Part shown: one piece after another, positions 63,890 through 64,000 of the stretch
How positions within the stretch are numbered: position 1 is the stretch's first letter
How the letters are laid out: every line of letters begins with the position of its first letter
NCBI GenBank assembly: GCA_018136815.1
Contig: CM030945.1
Coordinates: 904,605-968,604 of the forward strand
Source of the DNA: Isochrysis galbana
Lineage: Eukaryota > Haptophyta > Isochrysidales > Isochrysidaceae
Length of the DNA: 64,000 nucleotides
Direction of reading: 5' to 3'
Position numbers and translations under genes: made by a program
The notes under the pieces: generated by a model
The model's database searches: none
Told to the model about the DNA's origin: nothing
What the model saw: only the letters and a program-made list of their open reading frames with translations

Positions 63890-64000
63890 ATGCCAATATG
63901 CTACTCTAGAGCTCTCGAACTCTCGTGATCTATTATTAGACTCTGTAGAGTCCGACACGTTTGGCGCGAATTTCTTTCACGGAGGAGAGGGGGAGAGACG
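63890..64000. other. End of window, no gene
   Basis: Contains the right target duplication of the MITE, then unremarkable sequence. Confidence 0.4.

Overview
This is a GC-rich nuclear scaffold fragment from a eukaryote, most likely a unicellular alga. The evidence is spliceosomal introns (GT-AG plus several GC-AG), a SNU13 homologue, an ubinuclein-like histone-chaperone subunit, a cytochrome P450, a plastid-type MscS channel, a MsrB with a targeting-like leader, and a temptin/cytochrome b561 protein of the kind seen in marine microalgae. I favour a haptophyte or similar phytoplankton lineage, but the sequence does not prove it. There are no operons. Two 100-N scaffold gaps are present (6754-6853 and 31854-31953).

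Host genes are islands. Cytochrome b561/temptin (about 0.6-1.6 kb, +); small heat-shock protein (2.5-3.1 kb, -); cytochrome P450 (11.2-13.1 kb, -); a Zn-ribbon-like protein (13.6-14.4 kb, -); an unknown Pro/Ser-rich protein (16.7-18.0 kb, -); MsrB (21.3-21.9 kb, +); ubinuclein-like protein (25.7-28.7 kb, -); a four-helix membrane protein (38.6-39.1 kb, -); SNU13 (41.9-42.7 kb, -, four exons rebuilt with matching phases); an unrecognised multi-exon gene (48.9-50.1 kb, +); an SGNH-hydrolase protein (54.4-56.4 kb, +); and a 12-exon MscS-family channel with a long Ala-rich coiled-coil tail (57.9-62.9 kb, -).

Most of the rest is mobile or repetitive DNA. hAT transposase pseudogenes lie at 4.2-5.5, 29.1-29.3 and 30.8-32.0 kb. 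Fragments of one non-LTR retrotransposon family lie at 29.9-30.8, 34.1-37.6, 50.5-52.7 and 56.6-56.8 kb. Several small elements can be delimited exactly from terminal inverted repeats and target-site duplications: 20540-21145 (Stowaway-like), 23686-24587, 42974-43482, 43498-44405 and 63725-63889 (hAT-like, 8-bp duplications). A 914-bp retroposon sits between 19-bp duplications at 18997-19948. A 2.7-kb unit is bounded by 327-bp TG...CA direct repeats (45409-48128). There are also a 152-bp satellite, a 17-bp minisatellite, a GGC-rich minisatellite and three GA tracts of 200-300 bp.

The main interest is transposon archaeology. An empty copy of a repeat at 19.95-20.23 kb shows exactly where two hAT-like elements entered the related copy at 42.85-44.58 kb, and a family of miniature elements packed with GTATTT motifs is nested in its own relatives. 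Among host genes, the MsrB lacks both zinc-binding Cys pairs, the MscS gene has three GC-AG introns, and SNU13 has an intron directly after its start codon.
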